Counted from the stretch's first letter, positions 17,832 through 28,130 are shown. The stretch is 64,000 bases of DNA from Ambrosia x helenae (GCA_030844895.1 CM061231.1:85098706-85162705); one strand, 5' to 3'. Translations and numbers: made by a program. Notes: generated from the sequence alone by a model not told the origin.

Positions 17832-20630
17832 CTAAACCCCTTTCTTCTCACACTCAACTTTCTTTTTCTCATTTTTCACATTCTGTGAAGTTGAGGCACC
17901 CTCAGACTCCTTTGATGACCAAGATTGTTCAGACCTTTTCAAGATCCGGATCTGAGATTTTGAGGTCTCAGCCGGTTTCTTTACTTCGTCTTTGAATGCA
18001 ACCTTTTTGTTTTCAGCAGTTGTGTTCATCGCAGGTTTCTTTACCGGTTTCTCAGTGGCTATCCGGTTGCGTTTATCATAAGTCATCGGACGGTTTTCCC
18101 TTTTGTTGTAAAAATTGTTTTGATTATAATAAGGTGCCGGCTGAGGGAAAAACCGTCTTTGTGGATAACTGTAGTTGTCAACCGGATAATCATGACGTTG
18201 CCTCATCTCCACCTCGTGCCTCTTGTGTCGTACATACGGGCAGGTGGCAAGTACATGTCCCCTTTCCCCGCACTTAAAACACGCATGGTATTCCTCATAG
18301 TTTTCTTTGATATGCGACTTGGAAAAACTTGCAATGGGATATCGATCAACCATGCACTGTTTCCTTAAACTCTCAGGAGCTGGTTCCTTCGAGTAAGTCG
18401 GTTCAATGAAACTATTTGACTTATCAACTGTTATAACGAATTGTGTGACATTGACCTTTGCATATTTAGAACTATCCGAATAAATTTTCTCTAAAATTTC
18501 TGGAGGAATATCATTGGTTCGTTCATGTTTTGGGAACCAAATTGTACTTTCCTGCCAGATCTTTTCAATTTTGGAATAATTCACAAATTTAATCGGATAT
18601 TCATCATCAGACAAAATCTTATCGGAGCCTTGCATCCGATAGAAAATTTTTACAGGTTTGTCACATGATTCGTTGCTCATTTCATTTGGTTTCTCAGTTT
18701 TAATTTCAGTTTTCTTTTCAACCGTTTTAACCACATTTTTCTCAATTTTCTTTACCTCTTTCTTTTCAACATTTTTACCAACAGACTGCTCAGTTTTCTT
18801 AACAACATTCTTTCTATGAGCATTGGCCATGGGATGAACGATCTGAGATGGTGATACTGGTTCAGTAGTGATTATATGATTTTCATCAGGGATATCACTT
18901 TCATTCTCAACAACCGTCTCAGATTGTTCATCTTCTTCATCAGAATCATCTGCAGCGACCACACCCTCATTGTTTCCCAATACAGGTCTCACATCAGAAT
19001 ACGGGTCTCCGACACTAGATGTGTTGGACTCGTTATCTGATGTGGAGTCAGATTTGACTAGAGTCTCCGGTGGTATTGCATGTAAATTATGATTTTCAAA
19101 CAACACCGGAGATGGGACAGCTTTGTAGTTTGCACTACTCGACTGTGAAGGTTCTTCAATGATGTGGTCAACTACATACGCAATGTGCTTATAACTCTCT
19201 AACTTTTTATTCACTTTTTCAGCGAAGCACTTGATGGTTGCCATTTCTAACTTAGTGTTTTCCATTTCATTAATATAGTTATTAATGGCAAGTTGTTTTA
19301 TAGACAAAGTCTTTTTGAGTTCAGACACATCCTTTTTATAACCATCAAGTACTTTGTTGAAATCTTTTGATTCTTTTTGATAAATCTGACAGTTTATTTT
19401 GGCACTCTCAAGTTGTACATTGAGAAGCTTATTTTCTTCTGTCAATTTATCAAATTCAGCACATTTAACACACACTTTAGATTGAGATTCAGAACTTACC
19501 GGTTTAGGTGGTTCTGTCATTGCCATCAGCGCGAAGTGAGCTTCCTTCCCTGCAAAGAATTTTGAGTAATCAATCTTTGTGCAAGCATCATCCACCATGC
19601 ACGACTTGCGGGTCATTAGGAAATCTGCTTCAGCTAGCAATTGATCAATGTCATCATCTAGTGAATTCACACTAGCTTCCGAGTCAGAATCACTCTCCAT
19701 ATCCGAATAAGCTGAATCATAGTGCTCTCCAACATCTGTGACAGAATCAAGAATCATTCCAGACTTCTTGTCTTCACTCTCAGCAATCACATCCTCATTC
19801 AACTCCTCTATTTTCAACTCCGACACTTTCTCTATCACAACCTCCTCTTCAATCTCCGCATGCTCATCCAAACTCATCTTTTGTGCCACACAAGCCACAT
19901 TTCCAGCAGTAATCTCCCCCACTCCCAATTGCATACCCGTCCAATCAAAACCTTCATCTTTTTCAATCACAAGTGCTTGGTTTTGATTTTCAGTTTGGTT
20001 TTGGGTGTTAGGTGTAGAGATAGGAACAATGGTTCGGTTTGGATTCTGTTGTGGTTGGTTTTGAGATGTGGGTTGTCTAGTATTGGTGTTTTGTTGTGTG
20101 TTTTGACGGTTCTGGTAGTTGTTTTGAGGTTGAAAGCTAGAGATGTTGGGACTGTTGTATGATACCTGATTCTGGTTTTGGTTTTGTCTGTTTTGGTAGG
20201 TTGAATTGAACGGGTTTCGATTACCTTGCTGAGCCGGCTGTGTACACTCTCTCTTGAAATGACCCTTCTCACCACAATTGAAGCATGTAACCTTGGCTTT
20301 GTTGAAGCCGTAAGTGGTGTTTGGAGAAGTCGAAAGGTCAGTTCTTCCAGTTTTCTGGATAAAATCAGTGGCTCTCCTCATTATGCTTGCAAATGCCCAC
20401 TGTATGTCTATAAGCTCCATCTCCTCTTTATCGATTTGTGCGTAGTCCTCATTGGTGAGATTGTTGTATCCAATCTGACTAGCAACTAAACCGTTGTATG
20501 ATGCAACCATAGCAGAAACTAAAGCAACATGTTGTTGAGCAATCTCAACAGTCACATTGTTGAGATTAGAAGTCTCTAACACAATCAGGCTTTGATTTGA
20601 TTGTGTTTGAGTGATCTGCATTTGGTTCAT
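17832..20630 (-). CDS. Element A gag, central and C-terminal part with two zinc knuckles
   Basis: 932 codons in the nucleocapsid position. The first CCHC knuckle is CFNCGEKGHFKREC at residues 116-129, and the second is CFKCGERGHVLATC at about 784-797 (bases 18281-18240). Between them is an unusually long linker of about 650 residues: Gln/Asn-rich (NQNQNQVSYN), then acidic, then a coiled-coil-like stretch (about 390-480), then Lys/Glu repeats (KKTEQSVGKN, VEKKEVKKIEK). The C-terminus is basic. Knuckles bind retrotransposon RNA during packaging. The frame overlaps the upstream gag ORF by 4 bases in another frame, and sensible protein continues across, so this is one gag split by a one-base change near 20665-20680 beside a CAA repeat. 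Confidence 0.88.
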   Translation of the reverse strand: MNQMQITQTQSNQSLIVLETSNLNNVTVEIAQQHVALVSAMVASYNGLVASQIGYNNLTNEDYAQIDKEEMELIDIQWAFASIMRRATDFIQKTGRTDLSTSPNTTYGFNKAKVTCFNCGEKGHFKRECTQPAQQGNRNPFNSTYQNRQNQNQNQVSYNSPNISSFQPQNNYQNRQNTQQNTNTRQPTSQNQPQQNPNRTIVPISTPNTQNQTENQNQALVIEKDEGFDWTGMQLGVGEITAGNVACVAQKMSLDEHAEIEEEVVIEKVSELKIEELNEDVIAESEDKKSGMILDSVTDVGEHYDSAYSDMESDSDSEASVNSLDDDIDQLLAEADFLMTRKSCMVDDACTKIDYSKFFAGKEAHFALMAMTEPPKPVSSESQSKVCVKCAEFDKLTEENKLLNVQLESAKINCQIYQKESKDFNKVLDGYKKDVSELKKTLSIKQLAINNYINEMENTKLEMATIKCFAEKVNKKLESYKHIAYVVDHIIEEPSQSSSANYKAVPSPVLFENHNLHAIPPETLVKSDSTSDNESNTSSVGDPYSDVRPVLGNNEGVVAADDSDEEDEQSETVVENESDIPDENHIITTEPVSPSQIVHPMANAHRKNVVKKTEQSVGKNVEKKEVKKIEKNVVKTVEKKTEIKTEKPNEMSNESCDKPVKIFYRMQGSDKILSDDEYPIKFVNYSKIEKIWQESTIWFPKHERTNDIPPEILEKIYSDSSKYAKVNVTQFVITVDKSNSFIEPTYSKEPAPESLRKQCMVDRYPIASFSKSHIKENYEEYHACFKCGERGHVLATCPYVRHKRHEVEMRQRHDYPVDNYSYPQRRFFPQPAPYYNQNNFYNKRENRPMTYDKRNRIATEKPVKKPAMNTTAENKKVAFKDEVKKPAETSKSQIRILKRSEQSWSSKESEGASTSQNVKNEKKKVECEKKGV

Positions 20631-21823
20631 GTGAGGAGTATATTGTTGTTGTTGTTGAGGTTGATTTGCTGTGTAACAGGCAGCTTGTTGTAAGGTGAAA
20701 AAGGTGGAATGAAATTTGGTGTTTGATAAGATTGTGGTGTGTATGATGAAGTTTGGGCAAGATAGTTGATTGGTGCTTTTGTGGGTTCAACAACATTGGA
20801 TACACATGCAATGTGAGGTGCAACATTTGAAGTAGAGCTTGAAGTAGAAAGAGAAGTAGATGTACCACTCACATACAGATCTGGGTTCTGTGGAATCTGC
20901 GCTCTCTTGGCTTTCCTCTTCTCCTCCATTTCTTTGTTCTCCAGTTTTTGTATGAACTCGTTGATAGTCCAATACTGGTATGCATCTTTTTCCTTCAACA
21001 CTTCAATGTGTTGGTTCCAGTATGGTGGTAAAGCATCAGCAAATTTATCCACCAGTTCTGACATCGGTATGCTGATCTCATAGCTCGAAAGTTCTATGAG
21101 CAAATGGCAATACCGTGGAACCAATTCTTTTAGAGTCTCATTGCCCATGTAACTAAAGTTCTCGAACTCTTTTCGAAGCTCTTCCATTCTTAGCTTCCTA
21201 GTCTTCTCATTACCATCATGTCTGTTTCTCAGCATATCCCACAATTGTTTTGAAGTCGTACACGATCCAAACTGATGTAGCAAATCAGTGTTGATCGCCT
21301 GAGATAACTGAGAAAACGCCTTCTTCTCGATTGCAAACCTCTTTTTCTCATCATCAGCCAAATTCTCCAACGGTATTGGTTCTCCAGTGTTCTCCAGAAT
21401 AGGAGCAACATAACCCTTTACTATCATCTGCCATGCCTCAGCTCCCTCTAAACCTTGTCCTTCCACATGTATCTTGAACTTTGTCTTCCATGTGTTGTAT
21501 TCCATCATATCCATGAGCTTTGGTGGACGATTGCCACTACCTGATGATAGATCATGAATGAGTGTAGATATGGCATTGGTCTTCTGGGAATGAACGGCGG
21601 CTGCTGCTACTCCCCAATAGTTGTCAATTGGTTGCTGCAACGGTTGCACAACTTGCTGAGGAGTAGAACTAGTCATAGCCATGTAATTGATTGGCTGAGA
21701 TGGTGGACTAGTCTTCTGGGCTGCAACTGACCATGGATCTCGTGTTGTCTGCTGCTCTGGTGCTTGATTAGGTCTTGGCGTTGTTGGGAAGTTCCACATC
21801 TTAACCTGTAAATGTTCAAACAC
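20627..21823 (-). CDS. Element A gag N-terminal part (UBN2-type capsid region)
   Basis: 398 codons. The N-terminus is Pro/Gln-rich. From about residue 105 it matches the Copia gag (UBN2/DUF4219-like) pattern: MEYNTWKTKFKIHVEGQ, LWDMLRNRHDG, RKLRMEELRKEFENF, ETLKELVPRY and LPPYWNQHIEVLKEKD. This region forms the capsid of the virus-like particle. The C-terminus ends in an Asn run (LNNNNNILLT) that is the CAA repeat read out of frame, showing that the frame was lost there. The ATG at 21823 lies about 600 bases downstream of the PBS. I chose it because the methionine-rich start is followed directly by gag-like sequence. Confidence 0.88.
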   Translation of the reverse strand: MFEHLQVKMWNFPTTPRPNQAPEQQTTRDPWSVAAQKTSPPSQPINYMAMTSSTPQQVVQPLQQPIDNYWGVAAAAVHSQKTNAISTLIHDLSSGSGNRPPKLMDMMEYNTWKTKFKIHVEGQGLEGAEAWQMIVKGYVAPILENTGEPIPLENLADDEKKRFAIEKKAFSQLSQAINTDLLHQFGSCTTSKQLWDMLRNRHDGNEKTRKLRMEELRKEFENFSYMGNETLKELVPRYCHLLIELSSYEISIPMSELVDKFADALPPYWNQHIEVLKEKDAYQYWTINEFIQKLENKEMEEKRKAKRAQIPQNPDLYVSGTSTSLSTSSSTSNVAPHIACVSNVVEPTKAPINYLAQTSSYTPQSYQTPNFIPPFSPYNKLPVTQQINLNNNNNILLT

Positions 21824-22424
21824 GAAAAGATTAGAAAAGTTTTAAAACAGAATACTCTTTCGCACTATCGGACGGGCGAATGAGAAAAATCCTTCTCCTT
21901 CGACCGTTTTGAATGGTACGAATGTGGACTGATATCACAAAAACTCTTTCGACCGTTTGCTTCTCTCTTTCGACCGTTTTCCCTCTCCTTCAACCGTTCG
22001 ATCAGTCGAATGTAACACAGACGGGCGAATGAACACAAATAAGCAAAGAAAGTCTTCGTTCGACCACTAAAACAACACCTTCGACCACAAACTCTCTCTT
22101 TCGACCAAATGAAATCACACTTTCGACCAAACTCTCTAGGTTCGACCCCTGGTAATTCAAAAACGGTTATTCTTTGAAAATCTGTTAATTTTGATCATGT
22201 TTATCAAATGTTGATGGATTTTGATGATCTAAATCAGGTTTTGAATCGGAATTGATTTGGAACAAGTTTAATGAAGAGAATTATCCAATTTAACCATGAA
22301 AACAAGTTGTAATCAATCAAAATCTTATCAAATCAGTTTGTTCAATGAAAACAGAAACTTTTTGACCAAAATTGGGTCCAAATCAACTGAGAAACTATCA
22401 ATTTGTGGTTGTTTGATCCAGAAT
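21824..22424 (-). promoter_or_regulatory. Element A 5' leader with TTCGACC array
   Basis: This region lies between the PBS and the gag ATG. Within about 290 bp (21861-22147, plus-strand numbering) there are eight exact TTCGACC sites and several variants (GGGCGAATGAG, AGTCGAATGT, TTCAACCGTTCGATC). The remainder (22150-22424) is AT-rich with no ORF. In retroelements this segment normally holds packaging and dimerisation signals; a link of the array to either is conjecture. Confidence 0.65.
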
Positions 22425-22437
22425 GGCTCTGATACCA
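22425..22437 (-). other. Primer binding site of element A, tRNA-Met
   Basis: On the minus strand TGGTATCAGAGCC, three bases inside the 5' LTR. It is complementary to initiator tRNA-Met, as is usual for plant Copia elements. Confidence 0.95.
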
Positions 22438-22440
22438 CTT

Positions 22441-22974
22441 TGTATGTGATGTATGGATCGTATAAACAACAAAGAATGATCAAACAAGTTTGCTTTAGGT
22501 GCGGAATCCCTAAAACAATCACAAAATAATAGTCAAACAGATCAAAACACGTAAATCATCATTTCAAAGCTTTTTCATTAATTAGAAACTCAATTACACG
22601 TTTACAGATTGAAACAAACAGGGTAAGAACGTGAAAAGAGCTAAATAATATCCTAGAGAGAGAATCAGAAAGTGGAGGGAATAATATGACTCAAAGTTAC
22701 ATTCAAAAAATCAGCTTGACTATATATAGACTGCACATTCGCCCAAATAGTTCGTGCGAATGTGCAGGTTCGACCAAACCAACCGGTCGAACCAAGCCAT
22801 ACATAAAGACTAATCTACGTTCGCCCAAAAACCACTCCTTCGCACCTCTTGATTCTCCTTCGACCAAACACAAACTGTTCCTTCGCACCTTTCATTTCTC
22901 CTTCACACCATCGACAATTATCAAAACAAGTTTATTGTACAATCCGAAGCACTAGTCGCACAACTGCATCTACA
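22441..22974 (-). repeat. 5' LTR of element A (534 bp)
   Basis: Identical in length to the 3' LTR with two transitions. Its outer end is followed by the target duplication AGAAG (22975-22979). It carries the same TATATATA box and TTCG-motif array (about 22721-22922). Confidence 0.96.
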
Positions 22975-23330
22975 AGAAGGAGGGGGTTGGTCTGGGCTTT
23001 TCTGTTGTGGGCCGGACTAAGTGTTATCTGTTTTGGGCTTGATCCGATTTGGGCTCAAGGGAAAGAAAGGGTCTTGTTTTGGGTTTGGACTTGGGTTAAA
23101 GGTAGTTATGATAAGTGGGTTATTGTTAAAACTTAAACAAACTAATTTAGTTATTATTATTGTTGTTATTATTATTATTATTTTTTTAGCATAAAATGTA
23201 TTATATATTTATATAAAGTGTTTAAATATATTGTTTCGAAATCATACAAGAATGGTACCAAAAAGAGTATACGATGGGTAAAATGGTGATTTTATTAATT
23301 CAAAATTTGGGGAAAATACGCGATGTTACA

Positions 23331-23985
23331 AACTTGCCTTACAGTTCTAACACCTGGAAATTTCTAGATCAAGAAAGCATTGGTCGCCTGAGACTATAGC
23401 TTGTTATCTTTAAAGGATTGTCGTATTGTTTTATTTTTTTATAGAGACCGAGTTCCATTGTCAATTCTGTTGGTCATTAAATTCCTTGTATGGGTCTCAT
23501 GATGGTTTACTCATGTTCAATAGACAGCATGTTGCTTGTGTTACACTTGAGCCCCTATTGACCAAAATAACTATACGAACCTGTCGTTCCTTTCTATCAA
23601 GGCATGATGCTGGAATGGAACATGTTCTATCTTTCGAACGTTGTCTCCCTTGTCGAGTTTGGCACATGTGTATCAGTGGTGATAGAGAAACCTTGGCGTT
23701 AATGGTTTGAGCTGGTACTGGTGCCAGGAAGTTTGAAAATATCGTGAGAATATTCTAGTTATGGGATTTCTACGTTTTTTGAAACTTTTATCTGAAAGTT
23801 TCACTGTGATACCTTCATGAGGCTTAAAGAAATGTATTGACTCCATATCCTATACTAGACCGTCTTTTAGTTTGATTCGTACGACCTTACGAATCCGAAA
23901 CTAATAAAACGCACATCGTTCTGTATGAACCATGATTAGGTATAATCGCCATTTTCTTTCGAAATGTGCGTGTTAATTGAATCAC
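23331..23985 (+). mobile_element. Element F internal sequence, second part (no gene seen)
   Basis: Resumes after the AACTT target duplication of solo LTR 1. I see no coding frame with family resemblance; a 94-codon open stretch at 23426-23710 has no recognisable features. It ends where LINE coding sequence begins. Confidence 0.45.
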
Positions 23986-24351
23986 AAACTCAAAGTTTTG
24001 AGAGATAAACTTAAAGTTTGGATCATAGATAGCAGACTAAAAGAAAAAGAAGATGAGAGTGGTTTAAGATAAGAGAAAGAAGATTTAGAGACTTTAATGG
24101 AACATCAAGACTTAGAGGAATCGGACATTTGGGTTTGGTCTGAATGTGTTAAGTGTCTTCAAGAAATTGAGCTTATGAGATCTCGTGATATTAGAAAAAA
24201 ATCACAGATTACATGGGCTACTCTTGGCGATGAGAATTCAAGTTTTTCCATAATGTTGTTAAAGGTAGACAAGCGAGAAATGCAATTCCGGGCCTCCAAG
24301 TTAAAGGCGAATGGATTTCAAAACCGGCTCTTGTCAAGCGAGAAGTTTTGA
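23986..24351 (+). pseudogene. LINE ORF2 fragment, region upstream of RT
   Basis: Reads KLKVLRDKLKVWI, then an in-frame stop near 24068, then IWVWSECVKCLQEIELMRSR and TWATLGDENSSF. This is the typical plant LINE segment preceding RT (RSRxxWxxxGDxNSKFFH). A frame change near 24245 (around TTTTTCCATAATG) separates it from the next fragment. Confidence 0.75.
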
Positions 24352-24947
24352 GATTCTACAGAGATCATTTCAAGCAAGAAGTCACGTTGCGGCTGACTAT
24401 TCATTGTACAGGGGTAAAGCGCATAACTGATCAAGACAGTTTGTTTTTAATTGGTACTTTCTCCAAGCAAGAAATTATAGACGCTGTGTTCGATTATGGA
24501 GGGAACAAGGCGCCCGGACCAGAGGGTTTTAATTTTCGCTTTGTTAAGCAATTCTGGAATTTCTTGGAAGAAGATTTTTGTAATATTTTGGAGGAATTTC
24601 ATGACACAGGTATTATTAACTCGGCTTGCGGTTCGGCGTTCATTACTTTGATCCCTAAGGTTAAAGCACCTGTGGGACTCAAAGACTATAGACCTATTAC
24701 CCTCATTGGGATGATTAGCAAGGTTATTTCTAAAATCCTTACTAATCGTCTTAAGAAGGTCTTAGGTAAAGTGATTTCGGAATCTCAATCGGCGTCTATG
24801 TCCGATCGTTTTATTCTAGACGGTCCGCTTGTGGTGAATGAAATTATGGATTGGTTGAAAAAAAGGAAGAAAAAGGCTTTCCTCTTGAAGATAGATTTTG
24901 AAAAGGCCTATGACAACGTCAATTGGCATTTTTTTTATTATCTATGA
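24348..24947 (+). pseudogene. LINE reverse transcriptase, fingers/palm fragment
   Basis: 199 codons carrying RT blocks: EIIDAVFDYGGNKAPGPEGF, FITLIPKVKAPVGLKDYRPI, ISKILTNRLKKVL, SQSASMSDRFILDG and LLKIDFEKAYDNVNW, which includes the first catalytic Asp. The frame breaks in a poly-T stretch near 24930 (CATTTTTTTTATTATC). Confidence 0.9.
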
Positions 24948-25199
24948 TGTCTCAAATGGGTTTCCCGGAGAAGTGGTGCACGTGGATTAAAGGTGTTCTC
25001 GCTTCTAGTCGAGCTTCCATACTTGTTAATGGGTCTCCTACTTTTCAATTTACTAGCGAAAAGGGCCTTCGCCAAGGTGACCAATTATCACCTTTTTTAT
25101 TCCTAATTGTTACGGAATGCCTCTCATGGTTGTTGGATAAAGCAAAAAATATTGGCGAACACAAAGGCAATAGTTTGTCGGCTAACGAAGCGAACATCA
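24923..25199 (+). pseudogene. LINE reverse transcriptase fragment up to the LTR insertion
   Basis: Carries MGFPEKWCTWIKGVL, SRASILVNGSPT, the hallmark GLRQGDQLSPFLFLIV and ECLSWLLDKA. The frame is cut at 25199/25200 by solo LTR 2. Reading resumes after 27647 with HLFYADD, so the RT catalytic box is 2.4 kb away. Confidence 0.9.
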
Positions 25200-26716
25200 T
25201 GTAACACCCCAACCGATGGCGGAAATATCGGGATGTCACGTATTGATGATTGTTCAGTAGCTCATGGTGAATAATAAATTTCATTAAATGATTTAAATAA
25301 ATTACATACATTTGTTCTACAGGAATTCGTACATCAATTTGAATAAAACTATGCACACATCTTCAAGCATTAATTCGAATCTTCAAGCAAGTAGAACCTG
25401 AAACATGATAAGTTGAAAATATTTTGGGTCAACAAAAGTTGGTGAGAATTACATAGGTTTTGATAATCGAATAAAATTGTTGTGCAATTCATGTGTCATG
25501 GCAAATCTAGTCCATATGTGAAAACATACTAGAAGTAAATCGAGTGCATAATCAACCCTTATGACTGTTGTATTGTGGTACATCCCATACGCTCATGGTT
25601 CACTCGTTTATATTGCAGTAACAAACACCCACGCTACATTTGTAGGAGGCACGTATCTGAGTGGGATTGTCAGTCCAATAGATCTATCAATGTATACCGT
25701 CGGCTGATAAATGTTTATGCTAGAATTGTGCTTACCCTAGTCATGTTCAAGACATAATGCAACATAGAAAAACACATAGACACATTGATGATTGAATTGC
25801 ATAAATGATGTTGTAACATGTTTCACCCCAAAAATGGTGATAAATAGAAAAGGGGCTATGTAAAACTCACCTTAGCAAAATGTTATATCCGTTGAAAAAT
25901 TGAATAGTGGTGTTGCCCAAATGTGTCAAGTATCACCCTATAATAAGGTAATAAATATGTCTAAGTCTATCTAGTCTACAAATGTATATGGTCTAGGGCT
26001 TTGATTTGGGGATAAATGCTTGTTTGATTAATAATAAAATGTTTTAATAAATAAGAGAAATTTGATAATTAAATAAATGAAAGTCTTTTTATAAAATTTG
26101 AATTTAGGATGGTCACAATAATGTGTTTAAAGTATAAAAATAATTTTTATAAAATTATTTTCTTTAAAATAGAATATTAATTCTATTTATAACAAATTGT
26201 CAAAATTTAACTTTAATATTTAAAAATACTAAAATTAAAGAATTATTAGTTTAAAATTTATATTTCTGTTCCAAATAATCAGAAATAATTTGTATAAATT
26301 TTTGGTGCAAAAATATTAAAAATTGGATTTATTATGATTTAATTATGATTAATACTAACAAAAATTGATTAAAAATATTAAATAAATGATTTTTCTGAAA
26401 TAAAAATCATTTCAGAAAAGTTTATTGTTATATAAACTCAGAATAATTTTTGTGGAAATTTATAAATTTGTTTTGATATTTTAATGGAATTTTATAAATA
26501 TAATAGAATAAACTTGATTTATTTATTAAATATATTAAATAAATGAATTTTTGAAAACTAAAAATTGTAAGTTAAAGTTTTTCATCAGATTAACTTAAAA
26601 TAATTTTTGTAGAATTATTAAAAGAGTTTTAATAATTTAAAACGAATTTATAAAATATAAGTAATATATATTTAGATTTTGAAAACAAAACAAAAAGAAA
26701 GGAAAAAAGGTGTTGT

Positions 26717-26790
26717 TGCCAGGGGTCGAACCCGCGTGGCCGGTTCAGAAGGCATCAAGCACAACCACTTGGTCCAGACCAGTGGTTGTG
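26717..26790 (-). other. tRNA-like module, sense in solo LTR 2
   Basis: On the minus strand TGGACCAAGTGG (A-box-like) is followed by GGGTTCGACCCCTGGC (B-box-like) at tRNA spacing. A 13-base foldback around CCACTGGTCTGGACC overlaps the A box. Confidence 0.55.
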
Positions 26791-27386
26791 TTTGATTTTA
26801 GTCTGTTTAAAATAAATAACCTCGCTGTGTTTAGTGTTCTTCCCCAAATCAAGCCTTCGTGCCCTAGATTTCCAATCGATCAATTCACACATCAATAACC
26901 CAATTAACCTTAGGGCTATTGATGTGTGGATGCCGAAGATTAAAACCCACAACAATAATCACACTTACAATACAGAATTGATTACGAATGAAAGGTCAAA
27001 CCACGAAGTCAAACTCGAACATAAAACACCAAGATCAGCAGATTTTTGAGAGAAATTAAAGGTTGAGAAAGAGTGTATGGCGAGTTGAGATGGTCCAGCA
27101 AGGTTCAATTTATAGTGTAATGGCTCGTATGTTTGAAATGGCAATCTTTGACCTCGTATTGATTGTTGACGCGTCGTGACTCAATTATAGAAACAATTGA
27201 TTGATAATTGACAAGGTTGTGACTCAGAACAGGCCGATAATCATGGTGCAAAGCCAATCATAGATCAATTACGGGTTATGTGATGATTTTGGTAAGTCGC
27301 GTGGATCTCAGTTGACTTTCCAAGTCAACTGAGATAATTTTGAATTGTTATATAATTATAAAGGGTCCGGGTTATAACAAGATTCA

Positions 27387-27466
27387 TGGCTAGATCAGCT
27401 GGTTTATGTGTGGGTGTGTATGATTGAACCGGCTGAGGACTCGGGTTCGAACCCCGGCCTCAGCAC
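27387..27466 (+). other. tRNA-like module, antisense in solo LTR 2
   Basis: TGGCTAGATCAGCTGG followed about 40 bases later by CGGGTTCGAACCCCGG, a perfect B box with paired T-arm-like flanks. It is antisense to the LTR, about 180 bp from its 5' end in element orientation. Confidence 0.65.
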
Positions 27467-27642
27467 ATGATTTTTAATAATTATTTTTAACATATATTTG
27501 ATATATATATATATATATATATTATGAATAATTATCATAGTATTAGGGTTTCAAAATGCCACAAAAATAATTAAGTGCAAACAATAATAATAAAACTTGT
27601 CGTTTTTATCGTAACTTTCAATTATTAACGCGAAATGTTACA

Positions 27643-28130
27643 CATCAATCATCTTTTCTATGCGGATGATGCCCTTATTATGGTTGAATGGGCTCGTGAC
27701 AATCTACAATGTACCACTCGAATACTTAGAGTTTTCTATTTATGTTTGGGTTTACGAATCAAACCTACATAAATCTAATTTATTTGGGGTCGGTACGGAT
27801 GATGTTGAGGTTGATAGCATGATGGAGATTTTGGGTTGTAAGCGTGGGGCCTTTACTTTCGTATACTTGGGTATTAAAGTGGGTGCGAAGATGTCCAAAA
27901 TTAGGAATTGGAATTTGGTGATAGAAGTGTTAAAGAATCGTCTGGTGTCATGGAAAGCTAAACATTTCTCTATTGGGGGACGCTTAATCCTTATTAAATT
28001 GGTGCTTGAGAATCTGCCGATCTATTATCTCTCTCTTTATAAAGCCCCCAAGGCGGTTTTTGAGAATATTGAGGCGATAATGAGGCGTTTTCTTTGGGTC
28101 GGGTCTAATGAAGAAAAAAAGATACACTAG
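27643..28130 (+). pseudogene. LINE RT catalytic box and thumb fragment
   Basis: Starts with the CATCA duplication and reads HLFYADDALIMVEWA; FYADD is at 27656-27670, with the two catalytic Asp residues. One frame change near 27740 moves into the frame encoding SNLFGVGTDD, FVYLGIKVGAKM, RLVSWKAKHFSIGGRLILIK, YYLSLYKAPKAV and RRFLWVGS, the usual post-RT region. It ends in a TAG at 28128-28130. Confidence 0.85.

Larger units (their letters stand above)
7839..22974 (-). mobile_element. Copia retrotransposon A (SIRE-type), 15.1 kb
   Basis: Two 534-bp LTRs (7839-8372 and 22441-22974) differ at two transitions that I could see. They begin TGTATGTGATG and end CATCTACA. A perfect 5-bp duplication AGAAG flanks the element (7834-7838 and 22975-22979). 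Going 5' to 3' on the minus strand: LTR, tRNA-Met PBS, leader, gag, pol with protease-integrase-RT-RNase H, a 2.3-kb non-coding gap, a third sense ORF of about 1,200 codons, PPT, LTR. Integrase before RT makes it Copia; RT motifs and the env-position ORF fit the SIRE/Maximus lineage. At 15.1 kb it is long for Copia. It inserted into Gypsy solo LTR 1. Stops and frameshifts in every coding block suggest a defective copy. Confidence 0.95.
5525..23330 (-). mobile_element. Gypsy-type solo LTR 1, split by Copia element A
   Basis: In window orientation the LTR starts TGTAACACCCCAACC (5525) and ends CGATGTTACA (23330). It has a perfect 5-bp target duplication AACTT (5520-5524 and 23331-23335) and no internal element region, so it is a solo LTR left by recombination. 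It is physically two parts, 5525-7838 and 22980-23330 (about 2.67 kb), separated by element A. Judged by the family member with pol and PPT (LTR 35657-39116), its sense strand is minus. It carries an ACTCACCTTAG block (about 6205), the AATAGATCTATC motif (about 6013), and two tRNA-like modules. Confidence 0.88.
25200..27642 (-). mobile_element. Gypsy-type solo LTR 2 (2,443 bp)
   Basis: Window orientation TGTAACACCCCAACC to GAAATGTTACA, with a perfect duplication CATCA (25195-25199 and 27643-27647) and no internal region. It is the same family as solo LTR 1 and the LTR at 35657-39116. The terminal 100 bp are close to LTR 1, while the centre is diverged. It contains the ACTCACCTTAG donor-like block (about 25866), AATAGATCTATC (about 25677) and two tRNA-like modules. 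Confidence 0.93.
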
